Below are positions 47,201 to 62,902 of a DNA stretch of 64,000 nucleotides, piece by piece. The stretch is from Prochlorococcus sp. AG-402-P16 (GTDB taxonomy: Bacteria; Cyanobacteriota; Cyanobacteriia; PCC-6307; Cyanobiaceae). The notes beneath the pieces are model-generated. The model saw only the letters and a list, made by a program, of their open reading frames with translations. It did not search any database and was not told the origin of the DNA. How positions within the stretch are numbered: position 1 is the first letter of the stretch; each line of letters opens with the position of its first letter. The stretch spans positions 1 through 64,000 of the forward strand of contig QCJB01000006.1 of the NCBI GenBank assembly GCA_003216295.1, given 5' to 3'. The translations under genes were made by a program, and so were the position numbers.

Positions 47201-47534
47201 ACAAGGTGGACAGAGATTAGGAGAGATGGAAGTCTGGGCTCTTGAGGCTTATGGAGCTGCATATACATTGCAAGAGCTTTTAACTGTTAAGTCTGATGAT
47301 ATGCAAGGTAGAAATGAAGCTTTAAATTCCATTGTCAAAGGCAAGCCAATTCCAAGACCAGGTACTCCAGAATCTTTCAAAGTCTTAATGAGAGAACTTC
47401 AGTCATTGGGCTTAGATATTGGTGTTTATACGGATGATGGGAAAGAGGTTGATCTCATGCAAGATGTTAATCCCCGTAGGAGTACGCCTAGTAGGCCTAC
47501 CTATGAATCGCTAGGTAAAGAGTATGAGGAGTAA
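44247..47534 (+). CDS. rpoB: RNA polymerase beta subunit
   Basis: Protein of 1095 residues, full-length cyanobacterial beta chain. Visible landmarks are the rifampicin-pocket region [20 protein letters not shown] with [10 protein letters not shown], the [15 protein letters not shown] loop, [10 protein letters not shown], and the C-terminal [24 protein letters not shown]. It opens the rpoB-rpoC1-rpoC2 operon, with gaps of 41 and 44 bases. Confidence 0.99.
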   Translation: MSRSAIQVAKAATYLPDLVEVQRSSFKWFLDKGLIEELDNFSPITDYTGKLELHFIGSEYKLKRPRHDVEEAKRRDATFASQMYVTCRLVNKETGEIKEQEVFIGELPLMTERGTFIINGAERVIVNQIVRSPGVYFKDEQDKNGRRTYNASVIPNRGAWLKFETDKNDLLHVRVDKTRKINAHVLMRAMGLSDNDVIDKLRHPEFYKKSIDAANEEGISSEDQALLELYKKLRPGEPPSVSGGQQLLQSRFFDPKRYDLGRVGRYKINKKLRLTIPDNLRTLTNEDVLSTLDYLINLELDVGGATLDDIDHLGNRRVRSVGELLQNQVRVGLNRLERIIKERMTVGETDSLTPAQLVNPKPLVAAIKEFFGSSQLSQFMDQTNPLAELTHKRRISALGPGGLTRERAGFAVRDIHPSHYGRLCPIETPEGPNAGLINSLATHARVNEYGFIETPFWKVENGRLIKEGDPIYLSADLEDECRVAPGDVATDEEGKILTELVPVRYRQDFETVPPEQVDYVQLSPVQVISVAASLIPFIEHDDANRALMGSNMQRQAVPLLRPERPLVGTGLETQVARDSGMVPISKVNGTVTYVDANAIVVTDEEGNDHTHYLQKYQRSNQDTCLNHRPIVINGDQVIVGQVLADGSACEGGEIALGQNVLIAYMPWEGYNYEDAILVSERLVTDDLYTSVHIEKYEIEARQTKLGPEEITREIPNVSEESLGNLDEMGIIRIGAFVESGDILVGKVTPKGESDQPPEEKLLRAIFGEKARDVRDNSLRVPSTERGRVVDVRIYTREQGDELPPGANMVVRVYVAQRRKIQVGDKMAGRHGNKGIISRILPREDMPYLPDGTPVDICLNPLGVPSRMNVGQVFELLMGWAASNLDCRVKVVPFDEMYGPEMSNQTVQAYLEKAAKQPGKSWVYNSKDPGKLLLTDGRTGEPFDQPVAVGYAHFLKLVHLVDDKIHARSTGPYSLVTQQPLGGKAQQGGQRLGEMEVWALEAYGAAYTLQELLTVKSDDMQGRNEALNSIVKGKPIPRPGTPESFKVLMRELQSLGLDIGVYTDDGKEVDLMQDVNPRRSTPSRPTYESLGKEYEE

Positions 47535-47575
47535 TTAACTCAAGTCGGATTTATCATCTATCACACTAATTTCTC

Positions 47576-49483
47576 ATGACTAATAGCAATCTACGAACAG
47601 AAAATCATTTTGATTACGTCAAAATCAAATTAGCTTCACCTGAAAGGGTAATGGAATGGGGGCAAAGAACATTGCCCAATGGACAAGTCGTTGGAGAAGT
47701 TACTAAGCCCGAGACGATAAATTATCGAACTTTAAAGCCAGAAATGGATGGATTATTTTGTGAGAAGATTTTTGGTCCTTCTAAAGATTGGGAATGTCAT
47801 TGTGGCAAATATAAGAGAGTTAGACATCGCGGGATTGTCTGTGAAAGGTGTGGAGTTGAAGTAACAGAAAGTCGTGTTAGAAGACATAGAATGGGTTTTA
47901 TAAAATTAGCTGCTCCCGTATCACATGTTTGGTATCTGAAAGGGATTCCTAGTTATGTAGCTATTTTGTTAGACATGCCTTTGAGGGATGTTGAACAAAT
48001 TGTTTACTTCAATTGTTATGTCGTTTTAGATATTGGCGATAGTAAGGACCTTAAATATAAGCAATTATTAACTGAAGATGAGTGGCTTGAGATTGAAGAT
48101 GAGATATATGCAGAAGATTCAACTATTGAGAATGAACCGATTGTTGGTATAGGTGCAGAGGCCTTAAAGCAATTGCTTGAAGATCTAAATCTTAAAGAAG
48201 TAGCCGAGCAGTTGCGAGAAGAAATTGCAACTAGCAAAGGTCAAAAAAGGGCTAAACTCATCAAAAGGCTCAGGGTAATCGATAATTTTATTGCTACTAA
48301 CGCAAGTCCAGAATGGATGGTTTTAGATGCGATTCCTGTAATACCTCCTGATTTAAGACCCATGGTCCAATTAGATGGGGGAAGATTTGCGACTTCTGAT
48401 CTAAATGATTTATATAGAAGAGTTATTAATAGAAATAATCGTCTTGCGCGCCTACAAGAAATTTTAGCTCCCGAAATTATTGTTAGAAATGAGAAAAGAA
48501 TGTTGCAAGAGGCTGTGGATGCACTCATTGATAATGGTAGGAGAGGGAGAACAGTTGTAGGAGCTAATAATCGTCCTTTGAAATCTCTAAGTGACATTAT
48601 CGAGGGTAAACAAGGTAGATTCCGACAGAACCTACTTGGAAAAAGAGTTGATTATTCTGGTCGTTCAGTAATTGTTGTTGGCCCAAAGCTGAAAATGCAT
48701 CAATGCGGATTGCCAAAAGAAATGGCAATAGAGCTTTTTCAACCATTTGTGATTCATAGATTAATTCGTCAAAATATTGTCAATAACATCAAAGCAGCAA
48801 AGAAATTAATACAGAGAGCCGACGATGAGGTGATGCAGGTTTTGCAAGAAGTAATAGATGGTCATCCAATTCTTTTAAATCGTGCTCCTACTCTTCACCG
48901 GTTAGGTATTCAAGCTTTCGAGCCTAAATTAGTTGCTGGTAGAGCTATTCAGCTACACCCATTAGTCTGCCCAGCTTTTAACGCTGATTTTGATGGGGAT
49001 CAAATGGCGGTTCATGTACCTTTAGCAATTGAGGCTCAAACAGAGGCAAGAATGTTGATGTTAGCCAGTAACAATATTCTCTCTCCTGCTACAGGGGATC
49101 CAATTGTTACTCCATCTCAAGATATGGTTTTAGGATCCTATTATCTGACTGCAATTCAGCCCGAAGCAATTCAACCCAAGTTTGGAGATTATTCTCATAC
49201 ATATGCATCATTGAAAGATGTTATTCAAGCTCTGGAAGATAAAAGAATAGATCTTCATGATTGGGTTTGGGTTCGTTTCTCTGGTGAAGTTCAGGATGAC
49301 GATGAGCTTCAGGAACCACGCAAATCGGAGACTTTAAAAGATGGAACTCGCGTTGAAGAATGGACATATAGACGAGATCGTTTAGATGAAGATGGAGGCT
49401 TAATTAGCCGTTATGTTTTAACTACAGTCGGTCGAGTGGTCATGAATCACACAATTATTGATGCGGTAGCTGCTACGTCATAA
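47576..49483 (+). CDS. rpoC1: RNA polymerase gamma subunit (beta' N-terminal part)
   Basis: Protein of 635 residues. It carries the zinc-binding N-terminus ([20 protein letters not shown]), the clamp and the catalytic [12 protein letters not shown] near residue 468 that binds the active-site magnesium. The gene ends where other bacterial rpoC genes continue; this split is a hallmark of cyanobacteria and plastids. RpoC2 follows directly. Confidence 0.99.
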   Translation: MTNSNLRTENHFDYVKIKLASPERVMEWGQRTLPNGQVVGEVTKPETINYRTLKPEMDGLFCEKIFGPSKDWECHCGKYKRVRHRGIVCERCGVEVTESRVRRHRMGFIKLAAPVSHVWYLKGIPSYVAILLDMPLRDVEQIVYFNCYVVLDIGDSKDLKYKQLLTEDEWLEIEDEIYAEDSTIENEPIVGIGAEALKQLLEDLNLKEVAEQLREEIATSKGQKRAKLIKRLRVIDNFIATNASPEWMVLDAIPVIPPDLRPMVQLDGGRFATSDLNDLYRRVINRNNRLARLQEILAPEIIVRNEKRMLQEAVDALIDNGRRGRTVVGANNRPLKSLSDIIEGKQGRFRQNLLGKRVDYSGRSVIVVGPKLKMHQCGLPKEMAIELFQPFVIHRLIRQNIVNNIKAAKKLIQRADDEVMQVLQEVIDGHPILLNRAPTLHRLGIQAFEPKLVAGRAIQLHPLVCPAFNADFDGDQMAVHVPLAIEAQTEARMLMLASNNILSPATGDPIVTPSQDMVLGSYYLTAIQPEAIQPKFGDYSHTYASLKDVIQALEDKRIDLHDWVWVRFSGEVQDDDELQEPRKSETLKDGTRVEEWTYRRDRLDEDGGLISRYVLTTVGRVVMNHTIIDAVAATS

Positions 49484-49491
49484 CAATTTAA

Positions 49492-53637
<4,146 letters not shown>

Positions 53638-53672
53638 AAGAATTTCCTCCAATTCTCTTTTAAATTTCCTAA

Positions 53673-54943
<1,271 letters not shown>

Positions 54944-54964
54944 AATTTTTTTTAGCTAACTCTT

Positions 54965-56716
54965 ATGCTATTTATTGATTGGTTGATCCTAGTCGTATAT
55001 TTGTTATGCTCTTTGGCATTAGGCATATATGTTTCACTGAAAAATAATAACGAAGCAGACTATTTTGTTGCTGGTCGTCGTCTAAATGGCTTGCTTGCAG
55101 GAATGTCTATGGCAGCAACAACTTTTTCAATAGATACACCACTATATGTAGCGGGCATTATTGGAACGAGAGGTTTAGCCGGGAATTGGGAATGGTGGAG
55201 TTTTGGACTCGCTCATGTAGCTATGACAGTTGTTTTTGCACCACTTTGGAGACGTAGTGGTGTCTTGACTGATGCTGCTTTTTCTGAATTGCGTTATGGC
55301 GGAAAAGCTGCAGCTTACTTAAGAGGTATAAAAGCTTTTTTACTCTCTGTTCCGATTAATTGTATAGGGATTGGTTATGCTTTTTTAGCAATGCGTAAGG
55401 TGGCCGAGTCATTAGGTGTGGTAGATGGACATTATGTCTTCGGATTTTTTACTGATACGACTCTTTTAATGATTTTCGTTGCTTTGTTTATGCTTATTTA
55501 TACCGTTCTTGGTGGGCTTTGGGCTGTGGTGTTGAATGATTTCGTACAACTTATATTAGCTCTTCTAGGTGCTTTTGCTGTTTGCTATGTAGGACTAGAT
55601 GCTTCAGGGGGGATGGGGCAATTATTGATTAAATTAGAGAGCTTGGGTCGACCTGAACTTCTTTCTTTATTTCCGTGGACATGGAATAAAGATGGTATAA
55701 ATTGGATTGATAGTTCTGGAATAAGTGTAACAACTTTTTTAGCCTTTATTTCATTGCAGTGGTGGAGCTTTAGGCGTAGTGATGGTGGGGGAGAATTTAT
55801 TCAGCGTTTATTGGCTACGAAGGATGAAAAGCAAGCGACTTTGGCTGGAATAGTTTTTTTAATTGTCAATTACATTATTCGAAGTTGGCTTTGGATTTTA
55901 GTTGGTTTGGCTGGATTAGTCCTTTTACCTTATCAAACAGATTGGGAATTAAGTTATCCAAATCTAGCTGTAAATTATTTACCACCTGTAGCTCTTGGAT
56001 TAGTGGTGGTTTCATTGGTAGCTGCTTTTATGAGTACTGTAAGCACTTCAATTAATTGGGGCGCAAGTTATCTGGCACATGACTTGTATAAACGCTTTTT
56101 GAGGCCATCGGCGGGTCCTAGCGAGATGATTCTTATAGGCCAGTTGGCAAGTATTGTATTGCTTTTAATTGGAGTCGTAACAGCATTATTTAGTAGCAGT
56201 ATTGGCTCAATGTTTAGACTTGTTATTGCGATAGGCACAGGACCAGGTGTTGTTCTTGTGTTGAGGTGGTTTTGGTGGAGAATTAATGCGCTAGCAGAAC
56301 TCTCTTCAATGCTCAGTGGTTTTTTTATAGGATTGCTAACTTCCGTCGCACCTTTTTTGAAAATTGAAGATTTTGGAAAAAGACTTTTATTTACAACTTT
56401 ATTTACTGCTGTAATTTGGTTGCTGACTCTGCTTGTAACTGAGCCAGAGTCAGAAGCTACACTTGATAGATTTGTTCGGCAGGTTAGGCCCCCAGGACCA
56501 GGTTGGAATAAGATAAGAAATAAATTAAATCTTGACCCACATGACTCTTTGTTAGTGCTTGTATTTCGCTTCGTATTAGGTTCAGGAATACTTTATGGTG
56601 GATTGCTAAGTATTGGAGCTTTTCTTCTACATCAAGAAAGAGGAGGTTGGATTGCTCTTTCCTTCGCTGTAAGTTGTATTTTTCTGATTAAAAAAACTCG
56701 ATTAATAACTCAATAA
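54965..56716 (+). CDS. Sodium:solute symporter family protein
   Basis: Membrane protein of 583 residues with about 13-14 helices of the SSS (LeuT-fold) family: EADYFVAGRRLNGLLAGMSM, STDT-like FSIDTPLYVAGI, and LVAAFMSTVSTSINWGASYLAHDLYKRF with the conserved sodium-site Ser/Thr region in helix 8. The substrate cannot be told from sequence; the family carries sugars, amino acids, vitamins and urea. It is monocistronic, on the same strand as rlmN. Confidence 0.85.
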   Translation: MLFIDWLILVVYLLCSLALGIYVSLKNNNEADYFVAGRRLNGLLAGMSMAATTFSIDTPLYVAGIIGTRGLAGNWEWWSFGLAHVAMTVVFAPLWRRSGVLTDAAFSELRYGGKAAAYLRGIKAFLLSVPINCIGIGYAFLAMRKVAESLGVVDGHYVFGFFTDTTLLMIFVALFMLIYTVLGGLWAVVLNDFVQLILALLGAFAVCYVGLDASGGMGQLLIKLESLGRPELLSLFPWTWNKDGINWIDSSGISVTTFLAFISLQWWSFRRSDGGGEFIQRLLATKDEKQATLAGIVFLIVNYIIRSWLWILVGLAGLVLLPYQTDWELSYPNLAVNYLPPVALGLVVVSLVAAFMSTVSTSINWGASYLAHDLYKRFLRPSAGPSEMILIGQLASIVLLLIGVVTALFSSSIGSMFRLVIAIGTGPGVVLVLRWFWWRINALAELSSMLSGFFIGLLTSVAPFLKIEDFGKRLLFTTLFTAVIWLLTLLVTEPESEATLDRFVRQVRPPGPGWNKIRNKLNLDPHDSLLVLVFRFVLGSGILYGGLLSIGAFLLHQERGGWIALSFAVSCIFLIKKTRLITQ

Positions 56717-56779
56717 ATTTTCTGGATAGCCAAATGGTCAAAATTTAGAGCAGAATAGTAATCTAATTAAATTGCAATC

Positions 56780-56905
56780 TTGGGTTTTTTACGTACAACT
56801 CTTTTCCCTATCTTGATTGTTGCCCTTTTTGGTGTCGCTTTGTTTGCGGTCAGCGCTCGGATATGGCTTCCTGGGGATATGCTTGCACCAGCACCAGTTA
56901 ATTAA
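56780..56905 (+). CDS. Small one-helix membrane protein
   Basis: Missed by the track. Forty-one residues from a TTG start: MGFLRTTLFPILIVALFGVA continues the hydrophobic helix, then ARIWLPGDMLAPAPVN. The single helix with a Pro-rich soluble end looks like a small photosynthetic-membrane subunit, but no family name is certain. It lies 24 bases before the HEAT-repeat gene. Confidence 0.65.
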   Translation: MGFLRTTLFPILIVALFGVALFAVSARIWLPGDMLAPAPVN

Positions 56906-56929
56906 GCTTGCTTTTCTTCAGTCAGGGCT

Positions 56930-57739
56930 ATGAATGATGCAAATCAAAAATTAGGTAAGGATGGTTTGGCTAACTTGGCCATAGATCAAGATCTTTTGGC
57001 TAGAGAATTAGCTGCCCAACTAGCGGGGGATCCTTTAGATGAAATTGACTTAGATGAAAATCCTGAAGATTTAGTTAATTCATCAAAAGAATGCGATCTT
57101 GCATTGGAATGGCTTCAAGCTGGTAATAAAGAAAAATTGCAGGGACTCAGAGTATTTTGTGAATATAGAGATCCAAGAGCATTCCCATTCTTAGTGCCTT
57201 TACTCAAGGAACCTTCTCCTGTTGTGAGAATGAGTGCTGTTTATGCGTTAGGAAGAAATCCTTGCCCTCAAGCTATTGATATTCTATTGAATATGTTGCG
57301 GTTTGATAGTAATGCTTATGTGCGAAAAGCTACTGCTTGGAGTCTCGGAAATTACCCTGAAGCGCCTGTTTTGGAACCGCTTATTAATGCATTAAAACAA
57401 GATGTTGCTGCAGTTCGTTTATGGGCATCAAGTTCTTTGGCTGAAGTTGGGTTGAACTCTCTTGAGGCCTCTTCCCCATCTGCTAATCAATTGCTTGAAA
57501 GTTTACAGATTGATGGCGAACCACTGGTAAGAAGTAATTGTATCTGGTCTCTAGGACGCCTTTACAGTTATTTGAGTGAGGAAATCAAAATTCAAATAGA
57601 AGAGGCTTTGATATCTGTTTTGTTAAATGACCTAGAGCCTTCAGTAAGGTATGAAGCTCGTATAGCTTTGGAGCAATTGGATAATCCCGAAGTACAGAAA
57701 AAATTAAAATCATTAATTGATGAAGGCCAACTGGTTTAA
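56930..57739 (+). CDS. HEAT-repeat protein
   Basis: Protein of 269 residues with three or four PBS-lyase-type HEAT repeats between about 75 and 265 (FLVPLLKEPSPVVRMSAVYALG, NAYVRKATAWSLGNYPE, EPSVRYEARIALEQL). Such repeats mediate protein binding; some cyanobacterial members are phycobilin lyases, while others are orphan scaffolds. Prochlorococcus has few phycobiliproteins, so a scaffold role is more likely. It precedes the DUF2997-ycf35 series. Confidence 0.8.
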   Translation: MNDANQKLGKDGLANLAIDQDLLARELAAQLAGDPLDEIDLDENPEDLVNSSKECDLALEWLQAGNKEKLQGLRVFCEYRDPRAFPFLVPLLKEPSPVVRMSAVYALGRNPCPQAIDILLNMLRFDSNAYVRKATAWSLGNYPEAPVLEPLINALKQDVAAVRLWASSSLAEVGLNSLEASSPSANQLLESLQIDGEPLVRSNCIWSLGRLYSYLSEEIKIQIEEALISVLLNDLEPSVRYEARIALEQLDNPEVQKKLKSLIDEGQLV

Positions 57740-57828
57740 TTTTTGGTACAAAAACACTTCGTTGTGATAAACAATTCACATATCCATGCTTTTTTTCTAT
57801 ATCATCAGTGACTTAGACCTGCTTGTTC

Positions 57829-58032
57829 ATGCCTCAACGCACTTTGCGCTTTAAAATCCGACAAGATGGACGAGTTGAAGAAACCGTCGAAGGTCTTGTG
57901 GGAGAAGCATGTATCGATCTAACTGAGAAGCTTGAGGATGCCTTAGGCACCGTTGAGCGAAGAGAACCCACCTCGGATGCCTTCATACGTGAAGAGGCCC
58001 AAAAACAGACAATTCCTGCAGAAATTTACTGA
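57829..58032 (+). CDS. DUF2997 protein
   Basis: Sixty-seven residues from the ATG at 57829 (MPQRTLRFKIRQDGRVEETVEG). The family is short and acidic, almost always next to DUF1257 (Ycf35) in cyanobacteria. Its stop overlaps the ycf35 start by one base, indicating coupled translation and a shared function. The biochemical role is unknown. Confidence 0.8.
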   Translation: MPQRTLRFKIRQDGRVEETVEGLVGEACIDLTEKLEDALGTVERREPTSDAFIREEAQKQTIPAEIY

Positions 58033-58424
58033 TGTCACATTTCAGCACAGTTAAAACCCAGCTTCGAAAGAAAGAGTACCTAAAACAGGCTTTGATTGAT
58101 TTAGGTTATTTACCTCAAGAAGGGGAAAATTTAGTTAGAGGTTATAGGGGTCAAACAGTTAAAGCTGAAATGACCGTACAAATGCAAAAAGGGGCTGATA
58201 TAGGATTTCGGTGGAATAATGAGTCCAAATCATATGAACTTGTAACAGACTTAGATCTCTGGAAACAATCAATACCAGTTGAAAGATTTCTGGCTCAAGT
58301 CACTCAACGTTACGCATTAAATACTGTTCTTGATTCAACAGCTCAAGAAGGATTTCAAATTTCTGAGCAAAAGCAAAATTTAGATGGTTCAATAGAATTA
58401 GTTGTCACTCGATGGGATTCTTAA
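58032..58424 (+). CDS. ycf35: Ycf35-family protein (DUF1257)
   Basis: Protein of 130 residues, beta-rich and soluble. MSHFSTVKTQLRKKEYLKQA and VERFLAQVTQRYALNTVL match DUF1257, kept in red-algal plastids as ycf35. Function is unknown. It sits between DUF2997 and a 4Fe-4S ferredoxin, a neighbourhood repeated in many cyanobacteria, which hints at a redox or assembly role. Confidence 0.88.
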   Translation: MSHFSTVKTQLRKKEYLKQALIDLGYLPQEGENLVRGYRGQTVKAEMTVQMQKGADIGFRWNNESKSYELVTDLDLWKQSIPVERFLAQVTQRYALNTVLDSTAQEGFQISEQKQNLDGSIELVVTRWDS

Positions 58425-58433
58425 TTTCTCAAA

Positions 58434-58859
58434 TTGACATTGACTTTTGATCCAAGCGCTGCTTATGAAACTAGCCATCGTCAATATCAGTCAATAACTG
58501 ATGTTTATGATCCAAAAGTTGCTTTTGAAGCTTTAAATAATGAAGATTTTAAGTTAAGTGGAAAGGATCCAGTTCTAGGAGGGAAATTAAGAGAAAAAGC
58601 TGTTTGGGTTGATGAAAGAAAGTGCATAGGCTGCACATACTGCAGCTCAGTTGCTACTAATACATTCGCAATGGAGCCTGAACAAGGTAGAGCTAGAGCT
58701 TTCAGACAAGATGGAGATAGTGAGGACTTAATTCAAGAAGCTATAGATACCTGCCCTGTTGATTGTATTGAATGGGTTTCTTTTGAAGAATTAATTAAAT
58801 TAAGAGACATATTGAAAAACCATCATTTTCGTAATTTAGGCTTGCCTCCAACTACTTGA
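58434..58859 (+). CDS. 4Fe-4S ferredoxin-like protein
   Basis: Protein of 141 residues. The C-terminal half binds one 4Fe-4S cluster through Cys64, 67 and 70 (CIGCTYC) and Cys107 (CPVDC); the extra Cys111 is spare. The N-terminal 60 residues are a polar extension not found in simple ferredoxins. Only one cluster is likely, because a second full Cys set is absent. It starts with TTG 9 bases after ycf35, and the aldo/keto reductase begins at the next base after its stop, suggesting the two work together. Confidence 0.87.
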   Translation: MTLTFDPSAAYETSHRQYQSITDVYDPKVAFEALNNEDFKLSGKDPVLGGKLREKAVWVDERKCIGCTYCSSVATNTFAMEPEQGRARAFRQDGDSEDLIQEAIDTCPVDCIEWVSFEELIKLRDILKNHHFRNLGLPPTT

Positions 58860-60101
58860 TTGAACAAAAATAAATTGATACGTAATAAAGGCCTTAAAGA
58901 GTATTCAATACCTTGCAGACGATTTGGTCGTACAGAGATTCAGATGCCTATTCTATCTCTAGGAGGAATGCGTTTTCAACAAAGTTGGAAAGATTTAGAA
59001 CCTTCTGAGATAAATAATCATGAACAAAATATTTTGAAAAAAACTATTAACGAGGCTGTTAAAAAAGGTTTTCATCATATTGAGACAGCCCGTCATTATG
59101 GGACATCGGAACTTCAAATTGGATGGGCATTAGCTGAAATTGATGATCCAAAAAGAATCCTTCAAACTAAAATCCCACCAAATAACGATCCTTCATTATT
59201 TGAGCAAGAACTTGAGTTGAGTTTAAGTAAATTGGGAGTTGAGAAAATTGATTTATTAGCTATCCATGGCATTAATCTTCCAGAGCATTTGGATATGACT
59301 ATCCGTTCAAATGGATGTCTTGATGTCGCTCGTCGTTGGAAAAATAATGGTGTTATTGATCATATTGGGTTTTCAACTCATGCAGAGGTTGACCTGATAA
59401 TTAAAGCAATTGAAACAGGCTTCTTTGATTATGTAAATTTGCATTGGTATTTTATACGTCAAGATAATGAACCAGTTCTGGAAGTAGCTAGTGCAAATGA
59501 TATGGGCATTTTTATTATTAGCCCGACTGATAAGGGTGGTCATTTGCATACCCCGTCTCAAAAACTTTTAGACTTATGTAGTCCATTGCACCCAATAGAG
59601 TTTAATGATCTTTTTTGTTTGAGTGACAAAAGAGTTCATACATTAAGTGTTGGAGCATCCAAGCCTGAGGATCTTGAAATTCATTTAAGTGCAATTTCTA
59701 AAATAGATGATATGCATGAACTTACTCACTCTATTGTGAAAAAATTATTAAATGCCTCTTATAAGTCGTTAGGACAATCATGGTTGACTACTTGGGATGA
59801 AGGATTACCTCGTTGGGATGAGACACCTGGCGAGATAAATATACCTGTTTTGTTATGGCTTAATAATTTGCTTGAGGCTTGGGATATGGAAAACTTTGCT
59901 AGGGATCGTTATGGTCTCTTAGGTAGGGGAGGGCATTGGTTCCCAGGGGAAAATGCGGATTCCTTAGATTGTGAGGTGAGTGAGAATGATTTGCAAAAAG
60001 TTTTGATTAATAGTCCATGGGGTTCAGAAATACCATCTATTCTTAGGAAATTGAAAGATCGATTGGGTGGAAAGAGAAGAGATAGATTATGGGGAATTTA
60101 A
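58860..60101 (+). CDS. Aldo/keto reductase without C-terminal iron-sulfur motif
   Basis: Protein of 413 residues. The first two thirds are an aldo/keto reductase barrel: RRFGRTEIQMPILSLGG, then HHIETARHYGTSE (Asp-equivalent replaced by Glu, catalytic Tyr present), the Lys in LQTKIPP and the His in AIHGINL. Relatives of this long class often end in a ferredoxin-like Cys cluster; here the last 120 residues are helical, with no such cluster. The ferredoxin gene directly upstream may supply it. The substrate is unknown. Confidence 0.82.
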   Translation: MNKNKLIRNKGLKEYSIPCRRFGRTEIQMPILSLGGMRFQQSWKDLEPSEINNHEQNILKKTINEAVKKGFHHIETARHYGTSELQIGWALAEIDDPKRILQTKIPPNNDPSLFEQELELSLSKLGVEKIDLLAIHGINLPEHLDMTIRSNGCLDVARRWKNNGVIDHIGFSTHAEVDLIIKAIETGFFDYVNLHWYFIRQDNEPVLEVASANDMGIFIISPTDKGGHLHTPSQKLLDLCSPLHPIEFNDLFCLSDKRVHTLSVGASKPEDLEIHLSAISKIDDMHELTHSIVKKLLNASYKSLGQSWLTTWDEGLPRWDETPGEINIPVLLWLNNLLEAWDMENFARDRYGLLGRGGHWFPGENADSLDCEVSENDLQKVLINSPWGSEIPSILRKLKDRLGGKRRDRLWGI

Positions 60102-60844
60102 GAACCTAATGGTTTCTTCATTGGTTTGCCAATTGATCGTGGATATTCATCGGGACATTTTTCAAAAGGATGGATTCTAATAACATTTCTTATACCACGA
60201 TTATCAGGGAGTTCAAATTCATTTATCTGCTGGATTTCAGCATTTAGGCTACTCAATGCTTTTTTTAGTATTTGTTGGTCTGCTTCTGTCCAGCTTCCTT
60301 TGTAAATAAGTGCATGTCCCTTAGATTTTAGAAAAGGGACGAGATACTCAGCCACTACAGCGGCAGGAGCCACGGCTCTAGCGATAGCATAGTCAAAACT
60401 ACCTCTAAAGATTTGATTCTGCCCTGCTAATTCAGCTCTTTCTGTAATGACATTTACACGAGAATTTAACCCTATTTCATTTGCAACTGCTTTTAAAAAA
60501 GTTGTTTTTTTAGTTGAGGAATCTAAAAGCGTAATATTTGAACTTGGTATTGCGATAGCTATGGCTAAGCCTGGGAAGCCGCAGCCTGAACCAACATCAA
60601 TATATTTATGAGAGAGTTTTGGATATTGAAGTTCTTGATAAAGTGGCCATAAGCTATCACTAACTTGTGTAATCCAGTAATCATCTCCATCGACTAAACG
60701 AGTAAGGTTTGTTTTCTTATTCCATTCTCTGAGGAGTTTTTGTAGCTGAACAAATTGATCTAGTTGTTTTTTTGTAGGATCCCACTTCAGCTTATTTAAA
60801 ATCTTGGAAGGAATGCAATTTTTGTTGTTTCTCAGAGTAGACAT
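60098..60844 (-). CDS. rsmG: 16S rRNA guanine-N7 methyltransferase RsmG
   Basis: Protein of 248 residues (GidB family) that methylates G527 of 16S rRNA. Motifs are KYIDVGSGCGFPGLAIAIA (SAM-binding motif I) and TLLDSSTKKTTFLKAVA, followed by DYAIARAV. The 3' end overlaps the convergent aldo/keto reductase stop by four bases. Confidence 0.95.
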   Translation of the reverse strand: MSTLRNNKNCIPSKILNKLKWDPTKKQLDQFVQLQKLLREWNKKTNLTRLVDGDDYWITQVSDSLWPLYQELQYPKLSHKYIDVGSGCGFPGLAIAIAIPSSNITLLDSSTKKTTFLKAVANEIGLNSRVNVITERAELAGQNQIFRGSFDYAIARAVAPAAVVAEYLVPFLKSKGHALIYKGSWTEADQQILKKALSSLNAEIQQINEFELPDNRGIRNVIRIHPFEKCPDEYPRSIGKPMKKPLGS

Positions 60845-60925
60845 TAAAAATTTATTTGTTTTATAATAGTCAGAATTGAGATATTCATATAAAATCTGTA
60901 CATTATTAGATTATATTTTCTTTAG

Positions 60926-61366
60926 TTGACTCCATCTTATAATTGTTACGAGCTGCTGGGAGTTCCTTCTTCTGCGAATAATGCAGAGCTGAGAAAAGCC
61001 TTTCGAGAGCTAAGTAAGCGACTTCATCCAGATACTACATCTTTACCTAGTGATGAGGCTACAAGACAATTTCAGATTGTTTGTGAAGCTTATGATTTAC
61101 TTAGTGATCCTGTTTTAAGGGCAAATTATGATATGAGCATAGCAAAAAAACATAATATTACTAATCAAACAATAGAGTCTAATTTAACAAATCAACAGCC
61201 TGTACAATTTTCCAAATCGATAGGAATAAGACGACCATTTTCGGGAGGAGAATTGTTTTCATTATTTCTCTTGATAGCTTCTATTTTACTTAGTCTGGTA
61301 TTAGGTGTTCTTGTCGCTTTTTTAAGAGGTGAAAATTTAAGTTTTACACCAAGTTGGTTAATGTAA
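60926..61366 (+). CDS. J-domain protein with C-terminal membrane helix
   Basis: Protein of 146 residues. A J domain (about 4-70) has the invariant HPD in KRLHPDTTS, which stimulates DnaK ATPase; a polar linker and one membrane helix (about 113-134) follow. It is a short, membrane-anchored DnaJ-like co-chaperone, lacking Gly/Phe and zinc domains. The start is a TTG. It is divergent from rsmG. Confidence 0.88.
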   Translation: MTPSYNCYELLGVPSSANNAELRKAFRELSKRLHPDTTSLPSDEATRQFQIVCEAYDLLSDPVLRANYDMSIAKKHNITNQTIESNLTNQQPVQFSKSIGIRRPFSGGELFSLFLLIASILLSLVLGVLVAFLRGENLSFTPSWLM

Positions 61367-61519
61367 ATTGAATTCTCAGCAGAAAAAAAGGACTTACTTA
61401 AAGTTTTTTCTTGAAAAGACTGTTTTTAATCTTTCAATGATTCTTGATAATATTCCTGTGAAATCTAATATAAATAGATTAAGTTTAAAGTAAAGAAATT
61501 ATTTATGAGTGGGAGAATC

Positions 61520-62821
61520 TTAAGACAAGGATTTTAATCCTTTTTCGATTCCAAAATAGCATTTCTCTAATTCCTCATCGGAAATACAAAGTGGTGGCAT
61601 GAGATATACAACATCTCCTAATGGCCTAATGAAAACACCAACTTTCAAAGCACTTGCTTTCATGATTTTTCCAACTGAATTTAAGTATCCTTTTTTACCT
61701 TTTACTTTTATATTGAAAGCAGCAATAGTTCCTGTAACTCTTGGACATTCAATTCTTGAATCTTTAGCTACCTTTTTTAGATGAGGTAAATGACGCGACT
61801 CGAAATTTAAATACTTTTCAGGAAGCTTCTCTAATAGATCTAAACTAGCATTGGCTGCAGCACAGCCTAATGGATTTGCTGTAAAACTATGTCCATGCCA
61901 GAAAGTTTGCTTGGGATCCTCACTTAGAAACCCTTCAAATATCTTTTTGCTAGCCATAGTTACTCCCATTGGAAGGAATCCGCCGGTTAATCCTTTTGAT
62001 AGTGAAATTAGGTCTGGTTTTAGCCCAGCTCGTTGGAAAGCAAATAATTCTCCACACCTACCAAATCCTGTTAAAACTTCATCTGTAATTAGTAAAGAGT
62101 TAGCCTCTCGAATTCTTTTTTCAACCTCCACTAAAAATTCTGAACGTACCATTCGCATTCCTCCAGCTCCTTGGACTAATGGCTCTAAAATGACTGCAAT
62201 AGTAGGTGTCTTTAGAAGATTTTCAAGAGTTTTTAAAACTTCCTTTTCCCTCTTTTCAAAATCTTCGTCCCCCCACCATGTTTCAGGCCAAGGGACTCTA
62301 CTAACAGGGAAAAGCATTTGATCAAATGGTTCGCTGAAAATATTTCTTTCACCTACTGACATTGCTCCAAATGTATCTCCATGGTATGCACCGTCAAATG
62401 CAATGATTTGAGATCTATTATCACTTTTATTTTGCCACCATTGACGAGCCATCTTTATAGCAACTTCTACAGCTGTAGAGCCATTATCTGAGAAAAATAA
62501 TTTATCTAAACCTGTTAATTTGCTAAGTCTATTAGCTAATAATTCAGCTTGAGGATGAGTAAAATCTGCAAATATAATCTGCTCTAATTGCTCTGCTTGA
62601 GTTGCAATTGCTTTTGCTATATATTCATTTGCATGACCATGTAAAGTAACCCACCAGCTGCTAATACCGTCAATTATTGGAGGGCCATTAAATGGCAGTA
62701 AAAGGGCATCCTTTGCTTTCTCTACTAATAATTGAGATTTTGAGGATGGAAGTTGTGTAAAAGGTGGCCAGATATGAGGATTTTGAAGAGACTGATTTGA
62801 ATTTTCTTTCTCATTCATCAA
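61520..62821 (-). CDS. bioA: Adenosylmethionine-8-amino-7-oxononanoate aminotransferase
   Basis: Class III PLP aminotransferase of 433 residues making 7,8-diaminononanoate in biotin synthesis. Motifs are HIWPPFTQLP, DGISSWWVTLHGH, the PLP-binding GSTAVEVAIKMA, LITDEVLTGFGR (Asp) and SLSKGLTGGFLP (PLP Lys). It follows bioD on the minus strand after about 80 bases. Confidence 0.96.
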   Translation of the reverse strand: MMNEKENSNQSLQNPHIWPPFTQLPSSKSQLLVEKAKDALLLPFNGPPIIDGISSWWVTLHGHANEYIAKAIATQAEQLEQIIFADFTHPQAELLANRLSKLTGLDKLFFSDNGSTAVEVAIKMARQWWQNKSDNRSQIIAFDGAYHGDTFGAMSVGERNIFSEPFDQMLFPVSRVPWPETWWGDEDFEKREKEVLKTLENLLKTPTIAVILEPLVQGAGGMRMVRSEFLVEVEKRIREANSLLITDEVLTGFGRCGELFAFQRAGLKPDLISLSKGLTGGFLPMGVTMASKKIFEGFLSEDPKQTFWHGHSFTANPLGCAAANASLDLLEKLPEKYLNFESRHLPHLKKVAKDSRIECPRVTGTIAAFNIKVKGKKGYLNSVGKIMKASALKVGVFIRPLGDVVYLMPPLCISDEELEKCYFGIEKGLKSLS

Positions 62822-62902
62822 ATTTAGTTTTCTCTCTTATTTCATTTAACTTGATTAGAGTCGAAAAAATCTATTGATTAACAAAAAAATAAAATTTTAA
62901 TC

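Noticed and set aside
48016-48597. Ser-rich ORFs antisense to rpoC1
   Set aside because: They are opposite a highly conserved polymerase gene, with typical shadow composition.
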